Assembly (NCBI RefSeq): GCF_004353985.1
Contig: NZ_SMOA01000044.1
Coordinates: forward strand, 1-35,719
Direction of reading: 5' to 3'
Length of the DNA stretch: 35,719 bases
Source of the DNA: Paracraurococcus ruber
Lineage (GTDB): Bacteria; Pseudomonadota; Alphaproteobacteria; Acetobacterales; Acetobacteraceae
In this document: positions 15,130-22,276 of the stretch, piece by piece
Position numbering within the stretch: position 1 is the first letter of the stretch
Layout of the letters: the number at the start of each line of letters is the position of its first letter
The notes under the pieces: generated by a model
What the model was told of the DNA's origin: nothing
Seen by the model: only the letters and a program-made list of their open reading frames with translations
The model's database searches: none
Program-made: the position numbers and the translations under genes

Positions 15130-16455
15130 ATGCGTCAGACCACCACCCCCAATTTCGCGCCGGACGGCAGCTTCGGGGGTGACCGCCCGGAGCCCGGCCG
15201 CTTCGACGGCATCCGCCGCGACTACAGCCCCGCCGACGTCGCCCGGCTGGCCGGCAGCTTCCGCATCCAGCACACCCTGGCCGATATGGGCGCGCGGCGC
15301 CTGTGGCACCTGCTGAAGACCGAGCCCTATGTGAACACCCTCGGTGCGCTGACCGGCATGCAGGCGCTGCAGCAGGTCAAGGCCGGGCTGAAGGCGATCT
15401 ACCTGAGCGGCTGGCAGGTGGCGGCCGACGCCAACACCGCCTCCACCATGTACCCCGACCAGTCGCTGTACCCGGTGGACAGCGTGCCGACGGTGATCCG
15501 CCGGATCAACAACGCGCTGCGCCGGGCCGACCAGATCGCCGTGCAGGAAGGCAAGGGCGACACCACCCACTACATGGCGCCGATCGTGGCGGATGCCGAG
15601 GCCGGGTTCGGCGGCGCGCTGAACGCCTACGAACTCATGCGCGCCATGATCGACGCCGGCGCGGCGGGCGTGCATTTCGAGGACCAGCTGGCATCCGAGA
15701 AGAAGTGCGGCCACTTGGGCGGCAAGGTGCTGGTGCCGATCCAGCAGCATATCCGCACGCTGAACGCCGCCCGCCTGGCCGCGGATGTGGAGGGCGTGCC
15801 GACGGTCCTGCTCTGCCGCACCGATGCCGAGAGCGCGCAGCTGCTGACCGCCGATATCGACGAGCGCGACCGCCCCTTCATCGGCAATGAGCGCACGCCG
15901 GAAGGCTTCTTCCGCATCCGCCCCGGCATGGGCAAGCAATACGCCATCGCCCGCAGCCTGGCCTATGCCCCCTATGCCGACCTGCTGTGGTGGGAGACGT
16001 CGGACCCCGACCTGCAGGATGCGCGCGACTTCGCGGAAGCCATCCAGCGCGAATTCCCCGGCAAGATGCTGGCCTACAACTGCAGCCCGTCCTTCAACTG
16101 GCAGCGCAAGATGGGCGTCGAGGCCGCGACGCAGTTCCAGCGCGAGCTGGGCGCCATGGGCTACAAATTCCAGTTCGTCACCCTCGCCGGCTTCCACAGC
16201 CTGAACCTGTCCATGTTCAAGCTGGCCCGCGGCTACAGGGACCGCGGCATGGGCGCCTACAGCGAGCTGCAGCAGGCGGAGTTCGCGGCCGAGGCCGAGG
16301 GCTTCACCGCGGTGCGGCACCAGCGGGAAGTGGGCGTGGGCTATTTCGACGCGGTCGCCACGGCGGCCGGCGGCGGCCAGTCCAGCACCACCGCGCTGGC
16401 GACGAGCACGGAGGCGGCGCAGTTCCACGACAAGGAACACGCGCCCGCCCACTGA
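15130..16455 (+). CDS. aceA: Isocitrate lyase
   Basis: Isocitrate lyase splits isocitrate into glyoxylate and succinate, the first step of the glyoxylate shunt used for growth on acetate, fatty acids and other C2 sources. The 441-residue protein has normal length. Hallmarks are [20 protein letters not shown], the metal-site region [10 protein letters not shown], the catalytic signature KKCGHLGGK with Cys193, and [14 protein letters not shown]. The start at ATG 15130 is set by aggag seven bases upstream and by the typical N-terminus; the open frame extends further upstream but would run into the control region. It is divergent from an ScfR-type regulator. No malate synthase gene is in the window. 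A hairpin and a small duplicated-motif gene follow directly. Confidence 0.97.
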   Translation: MRQTTTPNFAPDGSFGGDRPEPGRFDGIRRDYSPADVARLAGSFRIQHTLADMGARRLWHLLKTEPYVNTLGALTGMQALQQVKAGLKAIYLSGWQVAADANTASTMYPDQSLYPVDSVPTVIRRINNALRRADQIAVQEGKGDTTHYMAPIVADAEAGFGGALNAYELMRAMIDAGAAGVHFEDQLASEKKCGHLGGKVLVPIQQHIRTLNAARLAADVEGVPTVLLCRTDAESAQLLTADIDERDRPFIGNERTPEGFFRIRPGMGKQYAIARSLAYAPYADLLWWETSDPDLQDARDFAEAIQREFPGKMLAYNCSPSFNWQRKMGVEAATQFQRELGAMGYKFQFVTLAGFHSLNLSMFKLARGYRDRGMGAYSELQQAEFAAEAEGFTAVRHQREVGVGYFDAVATAAGGGQSSTTALATSTEAAQFHDKEHAPAH

Positions 16456-16512
16456 CCAGCTCCGGCCCGATCCGCTCGCCGCCGCAAGCGGGCGCAGATC
16501 GGCGGAAGACCA

Positions 16513-16542
16513 GGGCCCGCGCCGGACAGGGGCGCGGTGCCC
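16513..16542 (+). promoter_or_regulatory. Hairpin between aceA and the HSHGW small gene
   Basis: gggcccgcgcc (16513-16523) pairs with ggcgcgg (16531-16537) and, after a one-base bulge (t16538), gccc (16539-16542). The result is an 11-bp stem with a seven-base loop. It lies 57 bases after the aceA stop and 33 bases before the small gene's start. It could be a terminator that isolates the small gene or a processing/stability element in a shared transcript. No T-run follows. Confidence 0.5.
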
Positions 16543-16575
16543 ATCCACCACACGGCTTCACGAAAGGGAAAACCC

Positions 16576-16788
16576 ATGTCCAACGACGACTTCGACGACG
16601 GCCTGGTCCACTCCCACGGCTGGGCCACCGAACCGCCGGCGATGCCGGCCGGCCCGATGCTGAAGGGCGCCGAGATCGCCGCCGCCATGGCGCAGCACCC
16701 GGAGGAGCAGGATTGCTACGACGACGGCCTGGTGCATTCGCATGGCTGGGCCTGCGGCGAGCGGAGCCGGCTCGCGCATCAGCGCTGA
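16576..16788 (+). CDS. Small protein with duplicated (F/Y)DDGLVHSHGWA motif
   Basis: This 70-residue protein starts at ATG 16576, preceded by aaaggg at good spacing. A 12-residue motif, FDDGLVHSHGWA (residues 6-17), recurs as YDDGLVHSHGWA (48-59), joined by a Pro-rich turn and a short helix (MLKGAEIAAAMAQ). Across the 11 identical codons of the two copies there are four nucleotide differences, all synonymous. That shows an old duplication held by selection at protein level, so this is a real gene. The second copy is bracketed by Cys47 and Cys60. The HSH core could bind a metal. There is no signal peptide and no membrane segment. I do not recognise a named family. Its place 120 bases after aceA suggests co-expression with the glyoxylate shunt, but its function is unknown. 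Confidence 0.8.
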   Translation: MSNDDFDDGLVHSHGWATEPPAMPAGPMLKGAEIAAAMAQHPEEQDCYDDGLVHSHGWACGERSRLAHQR

Positions 16789-16807
16789 CCGGCGGCAGGC
16801 GTCGCTC

Positions 16808-17038
16808 ATGACCTCGCGGCAGTTGCTGGTGCCGCCGCGGCGGCACCGGCACGGCTTCCGGCCCGGCGCCGGCAGCCAGGTCTATGCGCTGCTGGCTGGG
16901 CTGCGGCCCGGCCGCGGCGTGCCGGGTGGCGCCCCGCCGGCGCCGCCCGAAGCTCCGCCTTCGCCCCGGCCGCGGGATGTGCGGTCGGCGCAGGATGACT
17001 GGGCCCGGTTCCAGGCCGGCATGGCCGCGGGCGGCTGA
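16808..17038 (+). CDS. Small hypothetical protein, Pro/Arg-rich
   Basis: This possible 76-residue protein lies 19 bases after the duplicated-motif small gene on the same strand. Codons show strong G or C third positions and few rare codons, and the end DDWARFQAGMAAGG looks like a genuine helical C-terminus. The N-terminus is very basic (SRQLLVPPRRHRHGFRP) and the middle is Pro/Ala-rich, probably disordered. No domain, signal peptide or membrane segment is visible. Only a weak ggcagg precedes the ATG. It may be a second small gene of the aceA-linked set, or a chance frame in G+C-rich DNA. Confidence 0.4.
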   Translation: MTSRQLLVPPRRHRHGFRPGAGSQVYALLAGLRPGRGVPGGAPPAPPEAPPSPRPRDVRSAQDDWARFQAGMAAGG

Positions 17039-17069
17039 CCTCATCGGGCCGGGCGGCGTCGCCCGGCCC

Positions 17070-17696
17070 CTATCCCACCATGCCTGCCGCCAGGTTCACC
17101 GCCGTCGCCAGGATGACGACGTTGAACAGGAAGGCGACCAGGGCGTGCACCAGCGCGAGCCGGCGCAGCAGCCGGCCGGGGATGGCGACGTCGGAGGTCT
17201 GGAAGGTCATGCCGATGGTGAAGGCGAGGTAGAGGAAATCACCGAAATCCGGCCTCTCCCCGCCCGGGAAGTCCAGCCCGCCATCCGCCTGCCAGTATTC
17301 ATGCGCGTAGCGCACCGCGAACATCAGGTGGACGAAGCCCCAGGACAAGGCGATGGCGAGCAGCGCCAGGCCCAGCTCCCCCGGCGCCATGCGGTCGGAC
17401 CGGGCGGACAGGAACCAGCCTACCGCCGCCAGCGCCGCGATGGCGGCCGCCAGGCTGGCGGCCAGCACCGCCGCCTCGCCCTCGTCCAGCAACTGCGCGC
17501 GGCGCCGGATCTGCACCGGGGTGGCGCGCCACATGATGTTCAGCGTCGGCACCGAATAGGTCAGCACGGCCAGGCACCAGGCGACCAGCACCGCGGTTTC
17601 CACCGGGCAGGCGAGCAGCCACAGGGCGCCGAAGACCAAGCCGCCGAGGCCGGCCGATGCCAGCAGGACCGGGCGGTGGCCGACGCCCATGCGCAT
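17070..17696 (-). CDS. DUF1345 integral membrane protein
   Basis: This 208-residue protein matches the DUF1345 family of small polytopic membrane proteins with no known function. Four to five hydrophobic segments can be traced: LLASAGLGGLVFGALWLLA, ETAVLVAWCLAVLTYSV, AAVLAASLAAAIAALAAVGWFL, LGLALLAIALSWGFVHLMF and LVHALVAFLFNVVILATAVNLAAG. The conserved family core is present: YAHEYWQADGGLDFPGG, then PDFGDFLYLAFTIGMTFQTSDV. Its ATG overlaps the TGA of the upstream dehydratase by one base (TGATG), so its translation depends on that gene. The coupling hints at a transport or membrane role linked to an amino-acid substrate, which is only a guess. Confidence 0.88.
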   Translation of the reverse strand: MRMGVGHRPVLLASAGLGGLVFGALWLLACPVETAVLVAWCLAVLTYSVPTLNIMWRATPVQIRRRAQLLDEGEAAVLAASLAAAIAALAAVGWFLSARSDRMAPGELGLALLAIALSWGFVHLMFAVRYAHEYWQADGGLDFPGGERPDFGDFLYLAFTIGMTFQTSDVAIPGRLLRRLALVHALVAFLFNVVILATAVNLAAGMVG

Positions 17697-18673
17697 CAGG
17701 CGGCCAGCGCCTGCGCGAAGACCGCCGGGTCGACATTGCCGCCGCTGATCACCACGCCGACCGTCTGCCCCTTCGTCGGCAGCTTGCCGGCCAGCAGAGC
17801 CGCCAGCGCCACGGCGCCGCCCGGCTCGGCCACCACCTTCAGGTGGTCGAAGGCGAAGCGCATGGCGCGCAGCACTTCCGCCCGGGTCACCACCAGGCCG
17901 CCGGTCAACCGCGGATGGTTGATTGCGAAGGTCATGGCGCCCGGTTCCTTCGACAGCAGCGCATCGCAGAAATTCTCGCCCTGGCCGTCGGCCGCGACGC
18001 GATGCCCGGCTTCCAGGCTGCGGCGGGTGTCGTCCCAGCCTTCCGGCTCCACCGCCCAGATGGCGGCCTGCGGCGCCAGCGCCTCGGCGGCCAGGGCGCA
18101 GCCGGCGATCAGCCCGCCGCCGCCGGTGCAGACCAGCAGGTGGTCCAGCGCCAGGCCGGCCGCCTTCGCATCCTCGATCAGTTCCAGCGCCACCGTGCCC
18201 TGGCCGGCGATGACATGCGGATGGTCGAAGGGCGGGATCAGCGTGGCGCCGCGTTGCCGCGCCAGGTCGGATGCCAGGGCATGGCGGTCCACGCCATGCC
18301 GGTCGAAGGGATGGATCTCGGCACCCCAGCGCCGGGTGCTGTCCACCTTGATGGCCGGCGCATCGGCCGGCATGGCGATCAGCGCCGGCATGCCCAGCAT
18401 GGCGGCGGCGCAGGCCAGCGCTTGGCCATGATTGCCGGAGGAATGCGCGACGACCCCGGCGCGGCGGGCCGCCGGGTCAAGCAGCAGCGCCGCGTTGGTC
18501 GCGCCGCGCAGCTTGAAGCTGCCGGTCTTCTGCAGCGGCTCCGGCTTCACCAGCACGGTGCCGCCGGTGATCTCGTCCAGCAGGCGGTGCCTCAGCATGG
18601 GCGTGCGCACCAGCCGGCCGCGCAGCCGCGCGGCCGCGGCCTCGACATCGGCGAAGGCCACGGTGTCGGTCAT
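17696..18673 (-). CDS. PLP-dependent threonine/serine dehydratase family enzyme
   Basis: This 325-residue fold-type II PLP enzyme belongs to the threonine dehydratase/serine racemase group. The PLP lysine is Lys54 in GSFKLRGA. The substrate-binding loop is SSGNHGQ (78-84), and the phosphate-binding glycine loop is CTGGGGLIAG (about 182-191). There is no C-terminal ACT domain, so it is the short, catabolic/racemase form rather than the isoleucine-feedback-regulated IlvA. Likely reactions are deamination of L-threonine or L-serine, or a related hydroxy-amino acid; serine racemase activity cannot be excluded. It is followed by a translationally coupled DUF1345 membrane protein. Confidence 0.9.
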   Translation of the reverse strand: MTDTVAFADVEAAAARLRGRLVRTPMLRHRLLDEITGGTVLVKPEPLQKTGSFKLRGATNAALLLDPAARRAGVVAHSSGNHGQALACAAAMLGMPALIAMPADAPAIKVDSTRRWGAEIHPFDRHGVDRHALASDLARQRGATLIPPFDHPHVIAGQGTVALELIEDAKAAGLALDHLLVCTGGGGLIAGCALAAEALAPQAAIWAVEPEGWDDTRRSLEAGHRVAADGQGENFCDALLSKEPGAMTFAINHPRLTGGLVVTRAEVLRAMRFAFDHLKVVAEPGGAVALAALLAGKLPTKGQTVGVVISGGNVDPAVFAQALAA

Positions 18674-19215
18674 GGATCAGCCCTCAAGACGGTATGCGCC
18701 GCCGCTGCGACGCGAGGTTGGCAGGCGGACCTGCGGACCCGCCCTGGCCCCGGCCGCGCCGCCGCCCCGTTCCCCCAGCCGGCACGGGCCGCGCCCATGG
18801 CTTGGCCCAAGGGCCTGCGCCCGGGGACCACCACCAGGATGGCCAGGAAACGATGGGGAAGGCGTTGGCGCGAGGCGACCATGCGGCGATCGTCCATCGC
18901 CGTGCCGCGCCGGGCAAGGCGCCGATGCGGCGCGGCAGGGGCGCAATGGCCGCGTGCCTCGCCCTTGCCCCGGGGTCGCATGCGCGACCTTCTGTGACCG
19001 ACCGGGCCGCTTAGGCCCGGTTTGCAACTGCCTGCAGGGCCAGGCGCGCATGGCGGCGGCCCCATGCCGCCTGCGCCCGGCTTCCTATCCGCGGAGGGCG
19101 GCGGACCTGGCCGCGCCGCCCCCTAGTGTCCGGCACGGCCCTGCCGCCGAAGGCCGCCCCCCTGCTCACCCGGTTCCGCCGCGCCGCCGGGTCGTCCGGA
19201 CGGCGCCGCAGCCGC
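18674..19215. other. Gene-free stretch with hairpins
   Basis: I find no supportable gene in these 542 bases. Short frames on both strands give Arg/Pro/Gly-rich translations without domains or ribosome sites. The region lies between two minus-strand genes. It should hold the end of the stress-protein transcript and the promoter of the dehydratase operon. Visible structures are the hairpin at 19001-19021 and a double stem, ggcgc/gcgcc (19043-19047 with 19073-19077) around ggcggc/gccgcc (19052-19057 with 19066-19071). It is unusually long for this compact window and could hide a small RNA. Confidence 0.55.
19001..19021 (-). terminator. Hairpin, candidate terminator of the stress-protein gene
   Basis: accgggcc (19001-19008) pairs exactly with ggcccggt (19014-19021) around gctta. 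It lies about 195 bases past the stop of the minus-strand stress-protein gene. On the plus strand a short ttt overlaps and follows the right arm, giving a slightly better terminator shape in that direction, although no plus-strand gene is seen upstream. Confidence 0.4.
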
Positions 19216-20511
19216 TCAGCGCCCGTCGCGCGGCCCCGCCCGCGGGTCCATGACCGGGTCCATGACATAGCTGCGGGTGCGCAGGCGGCCATGCGCGGCA
19301 TCGCGCGTGCCCATGCGCCGCTGGTCCGTCGCCGCTGGGCTCGCGTCGTCCGGCGCGAGCCTGGTCGTGCCGGGCGTCGGGACGCCGGCACTGGCAGCCG
19401 AGGTGCTGCCGCCGCCGGGCCGGGCGGCGCGGCCTTCCTGGGTATCCCGGCCGGGATGGCTGATGCCGCTGGCCAGGCCCTGCGTCGCGGCCGTGCCGGT
19501 GCCGTGACCGGCCGGGCTGGTCGGCCCGTCCCGCGCCGGCAGGGGCTGCTGCCCCGCCGCGGCGCTGCCGGCGGCCGGGCCCTTGCCGCTGCCGGGACCG
19601 TCGAAGCCTTCATGCGAGGCGCGCCGCGCATCGCTCTCCGACCCGCGCAGGGCGGCGGTGCTGGCGCCCGAACTGGCCGCCGCCAGCGCCGCCGGGCCGG
19701 CCGGCCGCACCGCCGGCGTGCTGGCGACGCCGGCATTCACCGGCTTCGTGATGTCCTCGTCCGTCGCGCGCGCGCCGACATAGCGGGTGCCGGCATAGGT
19801 CGAGCCGATGTCGTCGTTGCTGCCGCCCGGATTGCGCGCGGCCGCCGCGGCGATGCCGCCACCGCCGCCGGTCCAGCCGGCATTGCCGGCATCCGGGTTC
19901 ACCGCCGGCAGCGAGTCGGGCGTGGCGCTGCTGCCGGCCGAGCGGCTGCCGATGACGCCGAGGCCGGCATCGCCCCGTCCGGTCGGGGCCGCCATGCCGC
20001 CGGCGCCGGGGCCATGCCCGGGTGCGCCGTGCCCGATGGCGCCGAGCCGGGCCTGGTCGCGGTCCGCCGGCCTGGCGGCGGCGTGGCCGCTGCCGCGCTG
20101 GTGGTCGCGCTGTGCCTGGCCCTGGTCCACGAAGCCGCCGCCGCCGGCCCAGCCGCCCTGGCGCCATTCCGCTTCCCGCGAATCGAGGTCCACCGCCCCG
20201 TTGCTCTCGAAGGCGTCGGCGATGGCATCCAGCCTGTCCTGCGGCGCGCGGACGGAGACGAGGATGCCGCCGCGGCGCATGCCCTCGGCATAGCTGAGGC
20301 TGTCCTCCTCCGGCAGGCCGAGATCCTGCAGCGCGGCGATGAAGCCATGATGATCCTCGCTGCGCGGCTCGAAGGTGCCGGCGGTGGCGTTCTCCGTGCC
20401 CGCGGCGTGAACCTGGATCAGGTTGCGGTCGATGCCGTGGTGCTGGACCATGTATTCGACCGCGCGCTCGGCATCCGGCCGGCTGTCGAAAAGTCCCGTG
20501 ATGGTGCGCAT
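19216..20511 (-). CDS. YflT-like general stress protein with long Gly/Ala-rich tail
   Basis: The 431-residue product has two unlike parts. Residues 1-115 (MRTITGLFDSRPDAERAVEYMVQ…, DLGLPEEDSLSYAEGMRRGGILVSVRA…) match the YflT/general stress protein 17M domain, common in stress-induced proteins of unknown mechanism. Residues from about 120 to the end are low-complexity Gly/Ala/Pro/Ser/Asp sequence, longer than the domain itself and probably disordered; YAGTRYVGA stands out as a short ordered patch. ATG 20511 follows an excellent aggagg at ten bases; an open frame continues upstream but has no coding character. A perfect EcfG-type promoter lies upstream, placing the gene in the general stress response. 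The tail resembles disordered segments of desiccation- or osmotic-stress proteins, a guess from composition. Confidence 0.82.
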   Translation of the reverse strand: MRTITGLFDSRPDAERAVEYMVQHHGIDRNLIQVHAAGTENATAGTFEPRSEDHHGFIAALQDLGLPEEDSLSYAEGMRRGGILVSVRAPQDRLDAIADAFESNGAVDLDSREAEWRQGGWAGGGGFVDQGQAQRDHQRGSGHAAARPADRDQARLGAIGHGAPGHGPGAGGMAAPTGRGDAGLGVIGSRSAGSSATPDSLPAVNPDAGNAGWTGGGGGIAAAAARNPGGSNDDIGSTYAGTRYVGARATDEDITKPVNAGVASTPAVRPAGPAALAAASSGASTAALRGSESDARRASHEGFDGPGSGKGPAAGSAAAGQQPLPARDGPTSPAGHGTGTAATQGLASGISHPGRDTQEGRAARPGGGSTSAASAGVPTPGTTRLAPDDASPAATDQRRMGTRDAAHGRLRTRSYVMDPVMDPRAGPRDGR

Positions 20512-20847
20512 GGGCTGGACATCCTCCTGTCTTGGTTCTGCTGCCGGGGCGGCAGGGGGCGGCCGGCGATCTCGTCCAATCCGCTGCCGGCGCCACGCCC
20601 GGGCTTCGGCGGACGCGTGGTGGCCGGCGATGCGGCGCTCGGCTGCGGGCCCGGTTCGGCCCGCATGCATCCTTCCCCTCGCGTGACGCATGCCCAACGG
20701 CCGCGATGCCGCGGATGTTCCGCCCGGGTCCGCATCGTCCCGGCCGCACCCCGTTGTCAGCCATTCTGCCCCGCGCCATGGTGGGGCAGGGCCGGAACGG
20801 GCCCGGAAGGACGTCCGGCGGACAACCGCTGCGAGGGGAGGCTTTGG
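20512..20847. other. Divergent intergenic region with stress promoter and hairpins
   Basis: These 336 bases separate the stress-protein gene from the family-1 ABC importer operon. No gene is supported. Contents are the EcfG-type promoter (20696-20721, minus strand), a hairpin tgcgggcc/ggcccgca (20644-20651 with 20658-20665) in the predicted stress-gene leader, and ctgcccc/ggggcag (20766-20772 with 20783-20789) in the likely leader or promoter of the importer operon. I could not identify a sigma-70 promoter for the importer with confidence. Confidence 0.6.
20696..20721 (-). promoter_or_regulatory. EcfG (general stress response) promoter
   Basis: Read on the minus strand, GGAAC (20721-20717) is followed after exactly 17 bases by CGTT (20699-20696). 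This matches the alphaproteobacterial EcfG/SigT promoter GGAAC-N16/17-CGTT without mismatch. It points at the YflT-like stress gene; the predicted 5' leader is about 175-180 bases and contains a hairpin at 20644-20665. The match is seen directly; dependence on EcfG is inferred from consensus and from the kind of gene it serves. Confidence 0.75.
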
Positions 20848-22206
20848 ATGGCAGAAAATGGCGTGACCCGGCGCGGGGTGATGCGGTCCGGCGCGGGCGT
20901 GGTCGCGGCGGGAACGCTGGCCGCGCCCATGGTGCATGCGCAGGGCACCGGCGGCACGATCCGCGTCGCCTTCTGGGATCACTGGGTGCCTGGCGGCAAC
21001 GACGCGCTGAAGCAGCTCAGTGCCAAGTGGGGCGAGCAGAACCGGGTCAACGTCCAGCTCGACTTCATCAACACCACCGGCAACCAGCTGCAGCTGACCG
21101 CCGCGGCGCAGGCGCAGTCCCGCCAGGGGCACGATGCCATCTCGCTCACGCCCTGGGATGTCGGCGCCTATGCCGACCAGCTGGAGCCGGTGGACGACGT
21201 CATCCAGCGGCTGGTCGCCAAATACGGCCCGATCAACCCGATCGCCGAGTATCTCGGCAAGCATGGCGGCAAGTGGCGCGGCGTTCCCGCCACCTCCGGC
21301 ACCCAGGCCAAGCCGGCCTGCGTCCGCTTAGACCTGCTGGAGCAGCATGCCGGCATCGATGTGCGCGCCATGTGGCCGGCGGAGAACAAGCGCGGCCCCA
21401 ATGCCGACCAGTGGACCTGGGACACCTTCCTGAAGGCGGCCGAGGCCTGCCACAAGGCCGGCGTGCCCTTCGGCCTGCCGATGGGCCAGTTCTCCGACGC
21501 GGTGGACTGGATCGGTGCGCTGTTCCTCTCCTACGGCGCGCAGATCACCGACGACAAGGGCAACCCGACCATCCGCGGCAATGCCAATCTGCGGCAGGCG
21601 GTGGACTATGCCGTGCGGCTGTCCAAGTTCCTGCCGGGCGATGTCTGGGCCTGGGACGATGCCAGCAACAACCGCGCGCTGATCTCCGGCCGCTCGGCGC
21701 TGGTGTTCAACCCGCCTTCCGCCTGGGCGGTGGCGAAGCGGGACGCGCCGCAGGTCGCCGAGAAATGCTGGACCGTGCCGATGCCGGCCGGGCCGGCCGG
21801 CCGCTTCCTCGCCTACCTGCCCTACACCACCGGCATCTGGGCCTTCGGCCGCAACAAGAATGCCGCCAAGCAGCTTCTGGAATTCCTTGGCCAGCGCGAC
21901 AGCGCGGAGCTGACCACCAACACCAGCGGCGGCTACGACATCCCGCCCTTCGCCAGCATGGCGGATTTCAAGATCTGGGAGACGCAGAACCCGCCCACCG
22001 GGACGATCTTCAACTACCCGCTGAAGGACCACCACCAGGCGAAATACGCGGTGGCCTACAGCCCGGCCCCGCCGGAACTGGCGTCGCAGATGTACATCCA
22101 GGCGCTGAACACCAAGGTGATCGCGCGCGTGGCCCAGGGCGGCGAGAGCCTCGACTCCGCGCTCGGCTGGCTGGAGCGCGAGATCAACAACATGCGCCGC
22201 GGCTGA
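20848..22206 (+). CDS. ABC transporter substrate-binding protein, family 1 (Tat-exported)
   Basis: This 452-residue periplasmic binding protein belongs to extracellular solute-binding family 1 (sugar, glycerol-phosphate and polyol types). ATG 20848 follows gaggggagg. The N-terminus VTRRGVMRSGAGVVAAGTLAAPMVHAQ has the twin-arginine pattern, so export in folded form is likely. The first lobe begins TIRVAFWDHWVPGGNDALKQL. Later family marks are QFSDAVDWIGALFLSYGAQITDDKGNPTI, and GRSALVFNPPSAWAVAK where these proteins usually close over the ligand. It heads an operon with two permeases and an ATPase. The ligand cannot be read from the sequence; a carbohydrate or polyol is usual for the family. 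Confidence 0.92.
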   Translation: MAENGVTRRGVMRSGAGVVAAGTLAAPMVHAQGTGGTIRVAFWDHWVPGGNDALKQLSAKWGEQNRVNVQLDFINTTGNQLQLTAAAQAQSRQGHDAISLTPWDVGAYADQLEPVDDVIQRLVAKYGPINPIAEYLGKHGGKWRGVPATSGTQAKPACVRLDLLEQHAGIDVRAMWPAENKRGPNADQWTWDTFLKAAEACHKAGVPFGLPMGQFSDAVDWIGALFLSYGAQITDDKGNPTIRGNANLRQAVDYAVRLSKFLPGDVWAWDDASNNRALISGRSALVFNPPSAWAVAKRDAPQVAEKCWTVPMPAGPAGRFLAYLPYTTGIWAFGRNKNAAKQLLEFLGQRDSAELTTNTSGGYDIPPFASMADFKIWETQNPPTGTIFNYPLKDHHQAKYAVAYSPAPPELASQMYIQALNTKVIARVAQGGESLDSALGWLEREINNMRRG

Positions 22207-22217
22207 CGCGGCGACCC

Positions 22218-22241
22218 GGCCGGGCGGCCTGCCGCCCGGCC
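22218..22241 (+). promoter_or_regulatory. Perfect 11-bp hairpin between binding-protein and first permease gene
   Basis: ggccgggcggc (22218-22228) is the exact reverse complement of gccgcccggcc (22231-22241), two bases apart, so ten pairs can form around cctg. It begins 12 bases after the binding-protein stop and ends 35 bases before the permease start. It probably stabilises the upstream mRNA or attenuates read-through, so that binding protein exceeds permease; this is inference from position. Confidence 0.6.
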
Positions 22242-22276
22242 CCATCTTCACGTTCCAAGTTCAGGGAGGGGCTTCC

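Noticed and set aside
16576-16788. Interpretation as a PqqA- or mycofactocin-type precursor
   Set aside because: It lacks the Glu/Tyr core of PqqA and the C-terminal Val-Tyr of mycofactocin precursors, and no modifying enzyme is nearby.
20512-21264. Upstream extension of the stress-protein frame
   Set aside because: The extension is antisense to the binding-protein gene; aggagg and the YflT N-terminus fix the start at 20511.
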